Shown: in pieces, positions 17,801-25,251 of the stretch | How the letters are laid out: each line of letters starts with the position of its first letter | How positions within the stretch are numbered: the stretch's first letter is position 1 | Virus record (IMG/VR): IMGVR_UViG_3300025108_000127 | Coordinates: 1 to 40,905 of that record | Strand: one strand, 5' to 3' | Origin: a virus | Length of the DNA stretch: 40,905 nt | Position numbers and translations under genes: made by a program | Notes under the pieces: generated by a model | The model's database searches: none | What the model saw: the letters and a program-made list of their open reading frames with translations, nothing else | What the model was told of the DNA's origin: nothing

Positions 17801-20301
17801 TTCGACTTAACGACTTAGTTAAACTATACGGCGATAAAATACCTGCTCTTGGAGGGCTGCGCGACGCTATCCTACAGCGACAAGGTGCTGTGGAGAAGGC
17901 TAGAAAAGCGGTGCAGCTTAAGTACATAAGCTTTAAAAAGATAGTTAAGAAGAAGCCTGAGCAAGCAGAAAAGCTAGCAGAGCTGGCCTCTGAGGCACGG
18001 CGGGAAGGCTTTGATCTTGTAGGTGTAGACCCCGAGTTCGATGTAAACGAGCTATCTACTGAGCAGAAAAGAAAGTTCAACGCTATGCAGCGCCGTTTGC
18101 AACGGTTGGACAGCGATGTGCAGGGCATGTACAAAGATATGCGCGAAGATTATCGGCGCATGTACGACCAGTACAAACAATATGTTTTAAGCCAAGTTAC
18201 CGACGGTAAGAAACGAGCGGAGCTAGAAGCTAGATTCCTACGAGAAGCATCGGCCCCCGGCTATGTGCCGTTCTTGCGGTTTGGCGATTACTTCCTAGAC
18301 TACACTGACCCTGCTACAGGTGAGCGAGCGTTTGAGGCGTTTGAATCCCCCCGCAAAAGGCAGCAGTTTATAGAAGCAAACAGAAACAGAATCCAAGACG
18401 AGAAGCAGTTTGACCGCACTGCTAATGCTGTGTTCAATAAGGCAGATTTTCCTCCTACTAGCTTTGTAGGACAACTGATGGACGCCCTCCCTGCGGAGCA
18501 ACAGTCTATCGTGTACGACCAACTTCTAAACCTGTACCCCGAAAACTCTTTTATCCAGCGTACCCGTAAAGCGGACCTGATAAAGGGGGAGACTAAAGAT
18601 TTAGTCCAAGGCTATGCGGATACGATGCTGAAGTGGGCTACGAAGCAAGGTAACTTGGAGTACTTGCCTGAAATACAAAAGAACATGAACGACATAAAGA
18701 GTGCAAAGGTTACCGGTGTTGAAGCATCAGTAGTTGAAGAAATAGGACGACGAGAAGGGTTTATTTCTAACCCCACTTACGGCCCAATGACTTCGTTCTT
18801 TGCCACTTCTGCCTACAACTTATTCCTGACAGGCAACGTTTCGTCAGCCATTGTTAACTTAAGCGCCGTGCCTTTGTTGTCTGGCCCTCTGCTTGTGGGT
18901 GTCTACGGATTTAGAAAAAGTAATGCTGCACTGCTACGCGCCATGCGTGTGACTAAGCCTAGTCTTAGTGAGTGGAACTCTGATACTCAGACCTTTGAGC
19001 CGGCATGGACTAAAGACCCTAAGTATGCAAGTTTGGTCGAGGGGTTAGACGCCATGGGGCAGCGTGAGCACACCATGCAGCGTGAGATACTGGAAGGCTC
19101 TAGGCAAAGTACCCAAGACTATGACGCCCTAGGCGCCAAGGTAATGAACATTGCTAGCTTGCCCTTTACAGAAGCGGAAAAGTACAGCCGTGCTACTACA
19201 GCAGTGGCAGCATACGATCTGGCTAAGGCAGCCGGCAAGTCGGACGCACAAGCGGTAGAGGAAGCAGTAAAGTTAACCATGGATGTACATACTTCTGGTA
19301 TGGCAGCTGAAGGCCCTAGCTTGATGCAAGGTAACCTTGGTCGTGTGATGTTTACGTTCAAGAGCTTCATATGGAACAGTGCTGTTATTACAGCCATGGC
19401 AACTAACAACGCGTTGCGCGGAGAAGGAGAGATACGCTCGATAGCGCGTAAACAAGTGCTTGGTATCTACGGCATGAGTGCAGCTATCGCGGGTATTAAC
19501 GGTCTGCCTTTCTACGGTGCGGCTGCTACGCTCGCAAACATGATGGCGGCTCTGCTCGGTGATGATGACGAACCGTTTAACGCAAAAGAGGAAATGCGTT
19601 CGTTTACTAATGAGTTCTTATACAAAGGCCCGCTGAACTACATAACTAACCTAGAAATATCTAACCGTGTCGGTCTGGCTAATGGATTGCTATTCCGAGA
19701 AGACCCGTACAGTATTGAGCAGAACGGTTACGTTATGACCGCCATCATGCAAGCTATGGGACCTGTGGGAAGCTACGCACTGAACATAGAGCGCAACGCA
19801 GGGCGGTTGCTAGAGCAAGGTGAGTATGGTCGATTCTTTGAATCTATTTCTCCTAGCGCCCTACGCAACATACTCAAGACCGGACGCTACATACAAGAAG
19901 GCGCACGTACTATAGATGGAAAGCCTATTGTTGAAGACTTGAACGGGTACAATCTAGCCTTACAAGCGTTTGGTTTTAGCCCCGCTGATTTGTCTAGCCT
20001 GTATGAGAACCGCGCTGCGGCCCTTAACTACCAGTCACAAGTGCGTAATAAGAAGCAAAAAATACTCAAGAAGTACTACATGGGTGTAACTACAGGCGAT
20101 AGTGGCCTAATGCGCGAAGCACTGCGTGAGTTTAGCGAGTTCTCCCGCAACTTCCCCGGACTTGTTGGGCCTGACACGCTAGAGCGGTCGTTTAAGTCTA
20201 GGCAGGCATACGAGAAAGACTTAGTACTGGGTATGAAGTTCGACAAGGGGCTGCAGAGCAGGCTTAACGATAAGTTCTTGTCTGAGTTTATCGAGCCTTA
20301 A
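14827..20301 (+). CDS. Giant internal virion protein with HExxH metallopeptidase-like centre
   Basis: 1824 residues, the largest gene in the window. It opens with a small domain (FEIQMPDGGVYQVEAPEGT) common at the N-terminus of phage ejection proteins. Residues about 120-200 are Gly/Ala-rich and hydrophobic, perhaps membrane-active; about 300-560 is a long charged coiled coil. Residues about 815-870 hold a zincin signature: HEITH (His821, Glu822, His825), then LQEFTAELVGNPEF where Glu865 or Glu869 could be the third ligand. The remainder (about 950-1824) is helical with hydrophobic segments near 1340-1370 and 1550-1580. Size, order and composition match podovirus ejectosome proteins (T7 gp16-like role, not homology). 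Whether the zincin is active is unknown. Confidence 0.72.
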   Translation: MATFEIQMPDGGVYQVEAPEGTTDAQAYQYALTQVPPPEPEVGIGEAFSTGFERGVGRLGSTVTDIIPALVGSAVGADEYAQRQFQEAAEKEAALPAPIFPSYKDVEGVGDFTKFVAETIGEQIPNLGVALGTALTGGAAAPVLGATRAAGQFAGAAFGSYALNAPEIFQNIYQETGETAPGTALLFGSAAAALDSVLPAALARNISGPVKAEVTKKLLERSGMNPSVLRSGTTGLLKGLGTEGLTEGAQESISIAAERLIDENPDIFGSREFDRIMEASVRGAVAGGGFGTVGGLTEGAREKGEQRRELRELEEAKTLQEKAEKREAELNSIVDEVILEQDEAAAASFTVPTQAAAAQTPEQQMQEFAAQQDALAAEAAEEARIGQVAVEAQEEADTAIARQVEALGAQRDAKARREEAKRLRAIGRQAPAVVEDAQRGFQAAQLETEVEVEQPSATQIPATKKELQQWGRENLGIGPTAAVLREDGPLAGKDLTDPAQAAEVREVLTSVQEASKSATVPVRIDDYLKQDVFEAAPATAPIAETVTEEVTQEEVVEPVAAPVEPTGEAAIASEQEQAAELAAAVETETTDFINREIYEAKLAAGRIANGRKLSGLTVEEQQEAIAGNVFPEDTEVVKQADGLSLGLSRLLSAYRGYVTGDNTQTANPEAAQKLVAPIEKIIGKEQADALLPSIASANPEAFANMLSQINSRAKTSVNTVIREEILPKYGRKNAPVYKGAAFSPEVSQLAERGRLAPLLNKLIPSQSPEIQRILRKIGTQNLRTRIVVGATPEGTSGFYDAAADTITLDPTNGMNEHTALHEITHAALAQALNNPDLQITKDFFDFYSQIVPTMDGFYGGQDLQEFTAELVGNPEFQALLKQVKAPEGSKTMWQTIMDAIAKFFGFRKGQSAYDKGLDFIDSLLDVSQGVEPTLTDQLFLGTPKMGVNAIGDIMTSGKELAGKKKESLLDGLSKLGTTSGGGRILSNALRALRLNDLVKLYGDKIPALGGLRDAILQRQGAVEKARKAVQLKYISFKKIVKKKPEQAEKLAELASEARREGFDLVGVDPEFDVNELSTEQKRKFNAMQRRLQRLDSDVQGMYKDMREDYRRMYDQYKQYVLSQVTDGKKRAELEARFLREASAPGYVPFLRFGDYFLDYTDPATGERAFEAFESPRKRQQFIEANRNRIQDEKQFDRTANAVFNKADFPPTSFVGQLMDALPAEQQSIVYDQLLNLYPENSFIQRTRKADLIKGETKDLVQGYADTMLKWATKQGNLEYLPEIQKNMNDIKSAKVTGVEASVVEEIGRREGFISNPTYGPMTSFFATSAYNLFLTGNVSSAIVNLSAVPLLSGPLLVGVYGFRKSNAALLRAMRVTKPSLSEWNSDTQTFEPAWTKDPKYASLVEGLDAMGQREHTMQREILEGSRQSTQDYDALGAKVMNIASLPFTEAEKYSRATTAVAAYDLAKAAGKSDAQAVEEAVKLTMDVHTSGMAAEGPSLMQGNLGRVMFTFKSFIWNSAVITAMATNNALRGEGEIRSIARKQVLGIYGMSAAIAGINGLPFYGAAATLANMMAALLGDDDEPFNAKEEMRSFTNEFLYKGPLNYITNLEISNRVGLANGLLFREDPYSIEQNGYVMTAIMQAMGPVGSYALNIERNAGRLLEQGEYGRFFESISPSALRNILKTGRYIQEGARTIDGKPIVEDLNGYNLALQAFGFSPADLSSLYENRAAALNYQSQVRNKKQKILKKYYMGVTTGDSGLMREALREFSEFSRNFPGLVGPDTLERSFKSRQAYEKDLVLGMKFDKGLQSRLNDKFLSEFIEP

Positions 20302-20492
20302 GCTCTCCATACCCGGATACCCCGCACCCCGTCCTCAATGACTACTTTAGTAACCACTTTAAACTTAAAACGTTTGGTTTCCTTTAGTATGTCTTTGCGG
20401 GCGGAGGGGGGATGCAGGCAGGGTATAAAGAACGACCACCCTGCCTTGAACTTGGTCCAGTTAATCTGGTAGTTCACTTTCTCCACTAGCAT
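20298..20492 (-). CDS. Small basic hypothetical protein at the convergence point
   Basis: 64 residues, rich in Lys and Phe, with NWTKFKAGWSFFIPCLHPP and a repeated FKVVTKVVIEDGVRGIRVWR ending. The two halves look like a helix followed by a beta-hairpin; I recall similar short phage proteins of unknown function. Its start lies inside the 3' end of the prim-pol/helicase gene (32-base overlap), so it is the last gene of the leftward replication block. Its TAA stop overlaps the TAA of the rightward giant virion gene within TTAA. No terminator is visible here. Confidence 0.6.
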   Translation of the reverse strand: MLVEKVNYQINWTKFKAGWSFFIPCLHPPSARKDILKETKRFKFKVVTKVVIEDGVRGIRVWRA

Positions 20493-23259
20493 CGTCTGCT
20501 TCCTTAGCTATAGCGTTCGTGCCAATGAACTCTGGGTGAGAAGAATCAAACCAGACACAGCGAGTAGCACTGGTTGTCATAGCCATACCCTTACCCATGT
20601 TCTTGTTGTGAGTCCGAATCACACAGCCTTTGTTAGCCAAGTCCTTAATAGTTGAGTCGTAGTTAACCTGCCGCTTGTTTAAGAAGTCTCTTAGCTTACC
20701 CGATGCTATGTAGATAATCTGCGCGTCTGGCTCTTCCCGAATATAAAGCGCACCGCGTGGCTCCAGATAAGGGCGCTTGCTTTTACCTGACCGTGCGTCT
20801 GCCTCTGCGTCAATAGACAATATGTTTTGCGTGTGCTCGTTGATGAACTCACCTATCAATGCAAAATTGTCGCTGACTGGAGCAATGGTAGTCTCTCGTA
20901 GCTTCTTAACCGCAGGGCCTGCTTTGCGGTAGATACGCCCCATATCAAGCTCGAAGATACCCGCCTCCATTGCAAGTACACCCCCCGCTAAGTTACAGGC
21001 TGTAGCTGCCGACCAGTTACGCTCTCTCTGAGTTAGGCTTAGCTCTTTGTCTAGCTTTGCCTGCGTTTCTAAAATAGTATTTTTGCAGTGCTCAGGGTTA
21101 GCCATGACGTATCGAACGAACGGCTCTACAGCGTGCCCGAAGTTTTGGCTGAGTTGATGGTCAAACATCTGCTTGCCTTCTTCGGTAGAAATAATGCTTG
21201 TGTCTTGATAGTCGATAGAAAACTCTAGTATTCGCATTAGCTCACCGTCAGGCGAGTTTTTTGTGTTCATCAGCTTTTGATAAAACGACGCATTCGAGGA
21301 TGACAAGGTTATGTTGCGCCACGTGATCTCGTTTTTGCGGTTGGCGTTCATGTGGAAGTGGGCTTTCTCTTTGCCCCTGCCTTGCGACGCAGCGTAGGCA
21401 AACTTGCCTATGTCCTTGTCTTCTATGTTTGTCATCTCGTCTATCGTGTTGACTATGTTGTTGAGCGTGCCTAGCTTGTTTATGCGGCCTGTAACCGTGT
21501 CGTCTGGCGTGCCTAGTAGCATCTCGGGGTCACCGGCTATGCTGTTTGCCATACGCAGGATGGTTGTCTTACCCGTACCTGCTTTGGGGTGTACCAAGTT
21601 TATGATCGCACCTTTCTGCCCCGTGAAGTTAAGCAAGATTGAGCCAAACCCGCTGAGCGCAGCGAAAGCGTGCATCTCAAGTCCCGGCCTGTTGTACAGC
21701 TCAAACACTTCCCGCCACTTTTCAAACGACCCACGTGGCTCTAGGTAGTCACTATAAGTAGATGTAACGGAGGAAGGCGGCGAGTGATATACACCGTCTA
21801 CACGTATCTCCCGTTCCCCCACAATAAAAGCTGTGTGGTTCTCTGCCCAACCAAATTGAACTCGCATTTTGTCTGCCTTGTTTTCTGTGGATAGCGCTTT
21901 AATAGAGTCGATTACATACTTATGCAAGTAGGGAGTAGTCTTCTTGTCTGATAAAACACCATTCTTTGCCAATACCTTAGTCAGCTCTCGTGAGTCTAAC
22001 TGCTCGTTTTTAATGGTAAACTTGCGCACCCCGTCTTTTGGAAGGTGTACTGCAGCAATAGCAACGTCGCCATCCGTCGGGTCAGTCATGCGCTGCTCTA
22101 TGTAAAAGTCGTACTCGTATACAAACTGGGCTTGCTCTCCGTCCTCAGACTGCACGTAGATGCCGCCATTCTCCCCCCAAACGTAAGGGTGCCGATACTT
22201 AATACCTTGCGGTGTGTTCTTTGCTTTCTTAAGAGTTTGCCCAAGAACTATGGGGCTTTTTACTTTTCCTTTGTGCGGACAGCCTTTACAACCTTCTGGG
22301 TTGTTAGCTTCAAACTCAGCACAAGAGTGCGGGCCTTTTATGCCCTTCATCTTTCTCTCAGTTGCTTCAGGGCTGTAGTCTGGGTGCCCCTGCGATATTA
22401 TGTTAGCCGCCTTAATATTGTCTTGGCAGAACTTAGCGACAGACAGTGCGTCAAACCAACGTGGCTCCGCAAGAGTTTCTCTGCTGCGTATGCAGTCCTG
22501 CAGCTGTAAGCAGCCGTCCGCACGTGTAACTATTTTCTTGAACACACTAGTGTAGTTCTTGCTTAGCAGCTCTTGCAGTGGGTCTTTGGCCAGCGGCTTT
22601 CTTTCTACTTCTTCTGCGTTTGGGTCTACCCCAAGTATCTCTCTGATCTCTTCGGGTGTAACCCGGTTGGTGCTTGGGCGTAATACAGATACTGGAGCAG
22701 GAGGATCGTACTTTTGATTGAAGGTCCCGGGCATCCGTAAAACACGGGATGCGTCGAACACTCGTTGGTCAGCGTAAAACTCTTGTGTGACACAGATTTG
22801 CTTTAAACGTTTGCAGATAGGCAGCCACTGTGACCGGGGTACTTCTTCGGTAAAAGCCCAGTACGCGTGTATGCCACCTCCAGAATCTATTACAGCGGGG
22901 AAAGGAAGACCTACGGTCTCACAAAACTTCTTAAGTGCTAGCTGCGCATCTTTCTTAGTTTCGTACCCTTGGGGCTGGCCAGTAGATGATTCTATGCTGT
23001 TGGCCTTCCCCTCTCCGCAGTCTATATCTACCCAAATAGACTGTAATGATTCTACGTTTGTTGCTTCTCTGCTTCCGGCTTTCTCTAATTTACCGAGCAT
23101 GAAGTAGACATCCTTACCTTGCTTAACAAACTTCTCAGCAAGAACATCTACCTGTGCCCTATCATCAGTAAATTCAGAGTGAAAGCCTGAGCCTGCGCCA
23201 ACCACACAGTAGTAGCCGCCCGTAGGGACAACATAGTCTATGAGGTTGAAGTCAGTCAT
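20461..23259 (-). CDS. Primase-polymerase/helicase fusion (replicative primase-helicase)
   Basis: 932 residues. The N-terminal 190 residues fit an archaeo-eukaryotic primase/prim-pol: metal-binding SIWVDID (Asp78, Asp80), VIDSGGGIHAYWAF with His131, and SRVLRMPGTFN (Arg172/175). Residues about 250-335 are Cys-rich (GPHSCAEF, PEGCKGCPHKGK), a probable zinc site. The C-terminal half is a P-loop helicase of the DUF927/D5-like type: Walker A HPKAGTGKTT (Lys564), Walker B NTIDEMT (Asp607, Glu608), then the hallmark ITLSSSNASFY. It should synthesise primers and unwind DNA at the fork with the family A polymerase at 31577-33430. The start overlaps the HTH gene stop (ATGA). Confidence 0.85.
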   Translation of the reverse strand: MTDFNLIDYVVPTGGYYCVVGAGSGFHSEFTDDRAQVDVLAEKFVKQGKDVYFMLGKLEKAGSREATNVESLQSIWVDIDCGEGKANSIESSTGQPQGYETKKDAQLALKKFCETVGLPFPAVIDSGGGIHAYWAFTEEVPRSQWLPICKRLKQICVTQEFYADQRVFDASRVLRMPGTFNQKYDPPAPVSVLRPSTNRVTPEEIREILGVDPNAEEVERKPLAKDPLQELLSKNYTSVFKKIVTRADGCLQLQDCIRSRETLAEPRWFDALSVAKFCQDNIKAANIISQGHPDYSPEATERKMKGIKGPHSCAEFEANNPEGCKGCPHKGKVKSPIVLGQTLKKAKNTPQGIKYRHPYVWGENGGIYVQSEDGEQAQFVYEYDFYIEQRMTDPTDGDVAIAAVHLPKDGVRKFTIKNEQLDSRELTKVLAKNGVLSDKKTTPYLHKYVIDSIKALSTENKADKMRVQFGWAENHTAFIVGEREIRVDGVYHSPPSSVTSTYSDYLEPRGSFEKWREVFELYNRPGLEMHAFAALSGFGSILLNFTGQKGAIINLVHPKAGTGKTTILRMANSIAGDPEMLLGTPDDTVTGRINKLGTLNNIVNTIDEMTNIEDKDIGKFAYAASQGRGKEKAHFHMNANRKNEITWRNITLSSSNASFYQKLMNTKNSPDGELMRILEFSIDYQDTSIISTEEGKQMFDHQLSQNFGHAVEPFVRYVMANPEHCKNTILETQAKLDKELSLTQRERNWSAATACNLAGGVLAMEAGIFELDMGRIYRKAGPAVKKLRETTIAPVSDNFALIGEFINEHTQNILSIDAEADARSGKSKRPYLEPRGALYIREEPDAQIIYIASGKLRDFLNKRQVNYDSTIKDLANKGCVIRTHNKNMGKGMAMTTSATRCVWFDSSHPEFIGTNAIAKEADDASGESELPD

Positions 23260-23489
23260 TTTTTATACTCTACTATTAGCTTCTTGATTATTTCTTCTAG
23301 TTCTTCGCTTGGCTCATGTATGCCGTTAAACCAGTTGTAGACAGCCTGCCGACTGACCCCCAGCCGGTGTGCAACTTCAGTAACGGACACTTCTTTTGAA
23401 ATGCACACGCGACCTAGTTTTACACCTAGCATGGAGCCGTCGGCCTGCTTGTTTAGACTACTGAGCCGTTTAGTGTAGCCATAGCTCAT
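23256..23489 (-). CDS. Helix-turn-helix DNA-binding protein (Cro/C1-like)
   Basis: 77 residues. Residues about 30-68 form an HTH_3-type fold: VTEVAHRLGVSRQAVYNWFN is a textbook helix-turn-recognition helix. The N-terminal 20 residues may be a poorly conserved extension; an alternative start is Met20. It overlaps both neighbours by a few bases (TAATG upstream, ATGA downstream) inside the replication operon, an odd place for a lysogeny repressor. It could regulate early genes, and is one candidate ligand for the palindromes in the right-hand cluster. No integrase or antirepressor is present, so I do not infer a temperate lifestyle. Confidence 0.8.
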   Translation of the reverse strand: MSYGYTKRLSSLNKQADGSMLGVKLGRVCISKEVSVTEVAHRLGVSRQAVYNWFNGIHEPSEELEEIIKKLIVEYKK

Positions 23490-24811
23490 TAGTCTTCGTC
23501 ACCCCATATGTCGATGATGTCAGCCATTTCTTCGTCGTCTGCCGGTGCAGCTTCTTTCTTTTTCTTACGCTTAACAGGCTCAGCGACTTCTTCAGCTTCG
23601 TCTTCTTCAAAAGGGTCAGCTTGCTTAGGGACTGCTGCCTCGGCTTCAAACACGTCGTCATCGTCGTCTGTTGCTGCAGTAAACATGCTCTTAGCGTCAT
23701 CGGCAGTGAAACCCTCAGCTTCCTCGAAGGGAGAAGCAGGCTTGTAGGGCAGATACTTGAGCACTTGTACACCGCGCAAGCGAAGTGAAACACCAGTAGT
23801 GGCCATCTTGAACGGGATCATCTCGACCGCTACATTTACTGTACTACCAGTAGTGAGCATAAAGTCCTCACCGAGGCGGTCGTTCTTCGCGTCAAACTGA
23901 GCAGGCGGCTCGGTTGCGTTGCCGCTGTACGCTGCCTTAAGGCTTGTCTTGCCTACAAAAGTGCCGTCTTCTTGCTTCTTGAAAGGCATCTCTAGTTTCT
24001 TGGGCCACGTCTTATCACGGCCTTTGGCATTGGTGTAAGCGTCCTGCATGATGCCGTACAGCTCTTTGGCTTGCGCTGCTGACATACAGAAGTCCAGCTC
24101 GTAACGTGCGCCGTCTTCGGTAGGGTCACAAGGTACGCTCTTGCCGTTCTTACCCGCCTTGTTGTCAAACCGGTAAGGCTTGTCCAGACGAGGGTAACGC
24201 GCTTCAACGCCTTTGATTATGTGAGATGGGTTAGCCATATACAGTTCCTCTATGTTTCCTATGAAAGGATTTGGTGGTTGCGATGCCGCTTCGATTTGCT
24301 GCGCCGCGATTGCAAGTTCTTCCTCGGCTAAAGGTCGAACTGGTTTAAAATATATCCGGTGCGAGTTGTACTGCTCGACTAGATATAATTCGGTTAAGAT
24401 TTCTTCTGGTTCTTCTCGGTTCTTTTCCAAGTACTCAATGTACTTATAGAAGCCAAGCTTGTTGGTCTCCTTGGAAAACAAACTACTTGCGCTTATGCGT
24501 AGCTCACAGACGATACCGTCTTCGGGCAATAGCACTTTGATAACTTGGTAAAACTTGCATGGAGCACTTCGGTTAAAGCCGCCACTCTTAATGCTTCGGG
24601 TGCAGTCTATACACCGGTTGGCTTGCACCTTGTGTTCGGGCACGTTGCTATCGGGGTAGTCGCATCCGGTGGACCAACAAACTAAACCGCTACTGTCGTA
24701 GTAGCCTCTAGACAGCTCACCTCTATCAACTATCATCACCTGTAGCGAATCTAGGGGGGAGTTGGTCCGTGGGTGTAAGAAACACCCATCTTCATTTTTG
24801 AGTCGAATCAT
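23489..24811 (-). CDS. ssDNA-binding protein fused to a Cys-rich N-terminal domain
   Basis: 440 residues. Residues about 1-185 are a separate domain with Cys45, Cys50, Cys67, Cys70 and Cys85 (VCWSTGCDYPDS, NRCIDCTRS, SAPCKF), a likely zinc site; I recall it as a stand-alone phage protein. Residues 192-440 look like a T7 gp2.5/DUF2815-type ssDNA-binding protein: ARYELDFCMSAAQAKELYGI, a beta-rich core, and a long acidic tail ending DIIDIWGDED, as used by phage SSBs to contact partners. Met192 is preceded by a strong internal Shine-Dalgarno (AGAGGA), so a separate 249-residue SSB may also be made. The gene sits between the helix-turn-helix and Gam-like genes. Confidence 0.75.
   Translation of the reverse strand: MIRLKNEDGCFLHPRTNSPLDSLQVMIVDRGELSRGYYDSSGLVCWSTGCDYPDSNVPEHKVQANRCIDCTRSIKSGGFNRSAPCKFYQVIKVLLPEDGIVCELRISASSLFSKETNKLGFYKYIEYLEKNREEPEEILTELYLVEQYNSHRIYFKPVRPLAEEELAIAAQQIEAASQPPNPFIGNIEELYMANPSHIIKGVEARYPRLDKPYRFDNKAGKNGKSVPCDPTEDGARYELDFCMSAAQAKELYGIMQDAYTNAKGRDKTWPKKLEMPFKKQEDGTFVGKTSLKAAYSGNATEPPAQFDAKNDRLGEDFMLTTGSTVNVAVEMIPFKMATTGVSLRLRGVQVLKYLPYKPASPFEEAEGFTADDAKSMFTAATDDDDDVFEAEAAVPKQADPFEEDEAEEVAEPVKRKKKKEAAPADDEEMADIIDIWGDED
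24230..24255 (-). promoter_or_regulatory. Internal ribosome binding site for a short SSB form
   Basis: On the minus strand the sequence reads ATAGAGGAACTGTATATG, placing GAGGA seven bases before an in-frame ATG (24236-24238, Met192 of the 440-residue protein). This is a better Shine-Dalgarno than the one at the gene's own start (24811), where none is obvious and coupling to the upstream stop is likely. Confidence 0.6.
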
Positions 24812-25194
24812 TTTTTACGCGGCTTTAAAACAGAAACAATATACTTACGGTTAACTTGTAATCCCGCAGGCATAACGTCGGGGTTGTCCTCAAGAAACTG
24901 CTTCATGGCGAGACCAGATATGCGTTTCTCAAGTAGGTGGAAAGCGTCGTGCTCCTTAAGGAAGTCGTACATTCTTTCCCAGTCGCTAGTCCAGTAGTGA
25001 GACTGCACTCTACGGCTTACTGTGCCAGAGGGCGTCCTTAGACTATCGAGGTCTTGCTCTTCGCAGAGCGCAAGCAACTTTTCTACTACCACTTCTTGTT
25101 GCTTTCTTATTTCTTTAGCTTCGTCTTCTTTCTCTTTAATAGCGTTCCGCATCTTTATATAGATTTTGGTTAGCTTGTCTGCTGAGTCTTTCAT
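24808..25194 (-). CDS. Conserved phage protein with N-terminal coiled coil (Gam-like?)
   Basis: 128 residues. The first 45 residues are a charged coiled coil (IKEKEDEAKEIRKQQEVVVE). The remainder has SLRTPSGTVSRRVQSHYWTS, then DWERMYDFLKEHDAFHLLEK and MKQFLEDNPDVMPAGLQVN, ending in a beta strand. This pattern recurs next to SSB and helicase genes in marine phages. It recalls host-nuclease inhibitors of the Gam type in its coiled coil, but homology is not certain. It has its own sigma70-like promoter (25222-25251) and an excellent Shine-Dalgarno (AGGAGGAG, eight bases upstream), so strong expression is expected. Confidence 0.75.
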   Translation of the reverse strand: MKDSADKLTKIYIKMRNAIKEKEDEAKEIRKQQEVVVEKLLALCEEQDLDSLRTPSGTVSRRVQSHYWTSDWERMYDFLKEHDAFHLLEKRISGLAMKQFLEDNPDVMPAGLQVNRKYIVSVLKPRKK

Positions 25195-25221
25195 GGCTCC
25201 TCCTAAATAGCAGGGATAGCC

Positions 25222-25251
25222 AGTGTAGAACAGTGAGATTTACATTGTCAA
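25222..25251 (-). promoter_or_regulatory. sigma70-type promoter for the SSB/primase genes
   Basis: Minus strand: -35 TTGACA (25246-25251), an 18-base spacer, -10 TACACT (25222-25227). The -35 overlaps the stop codon of the helicase gene. Predicted transcription starts near 25215, leaving a leader of about 20 bases with AGGAGGAG. It would drive leftward transcription of the genes at 24808-20298. Confidence 0.65.

Noticed and set aside
23256-23489. Lysogeny repressor
   Set aside because: It sits in the replication operon with coupled translation and no integrase, excisionase or divergent cro-like arrangement is visible.
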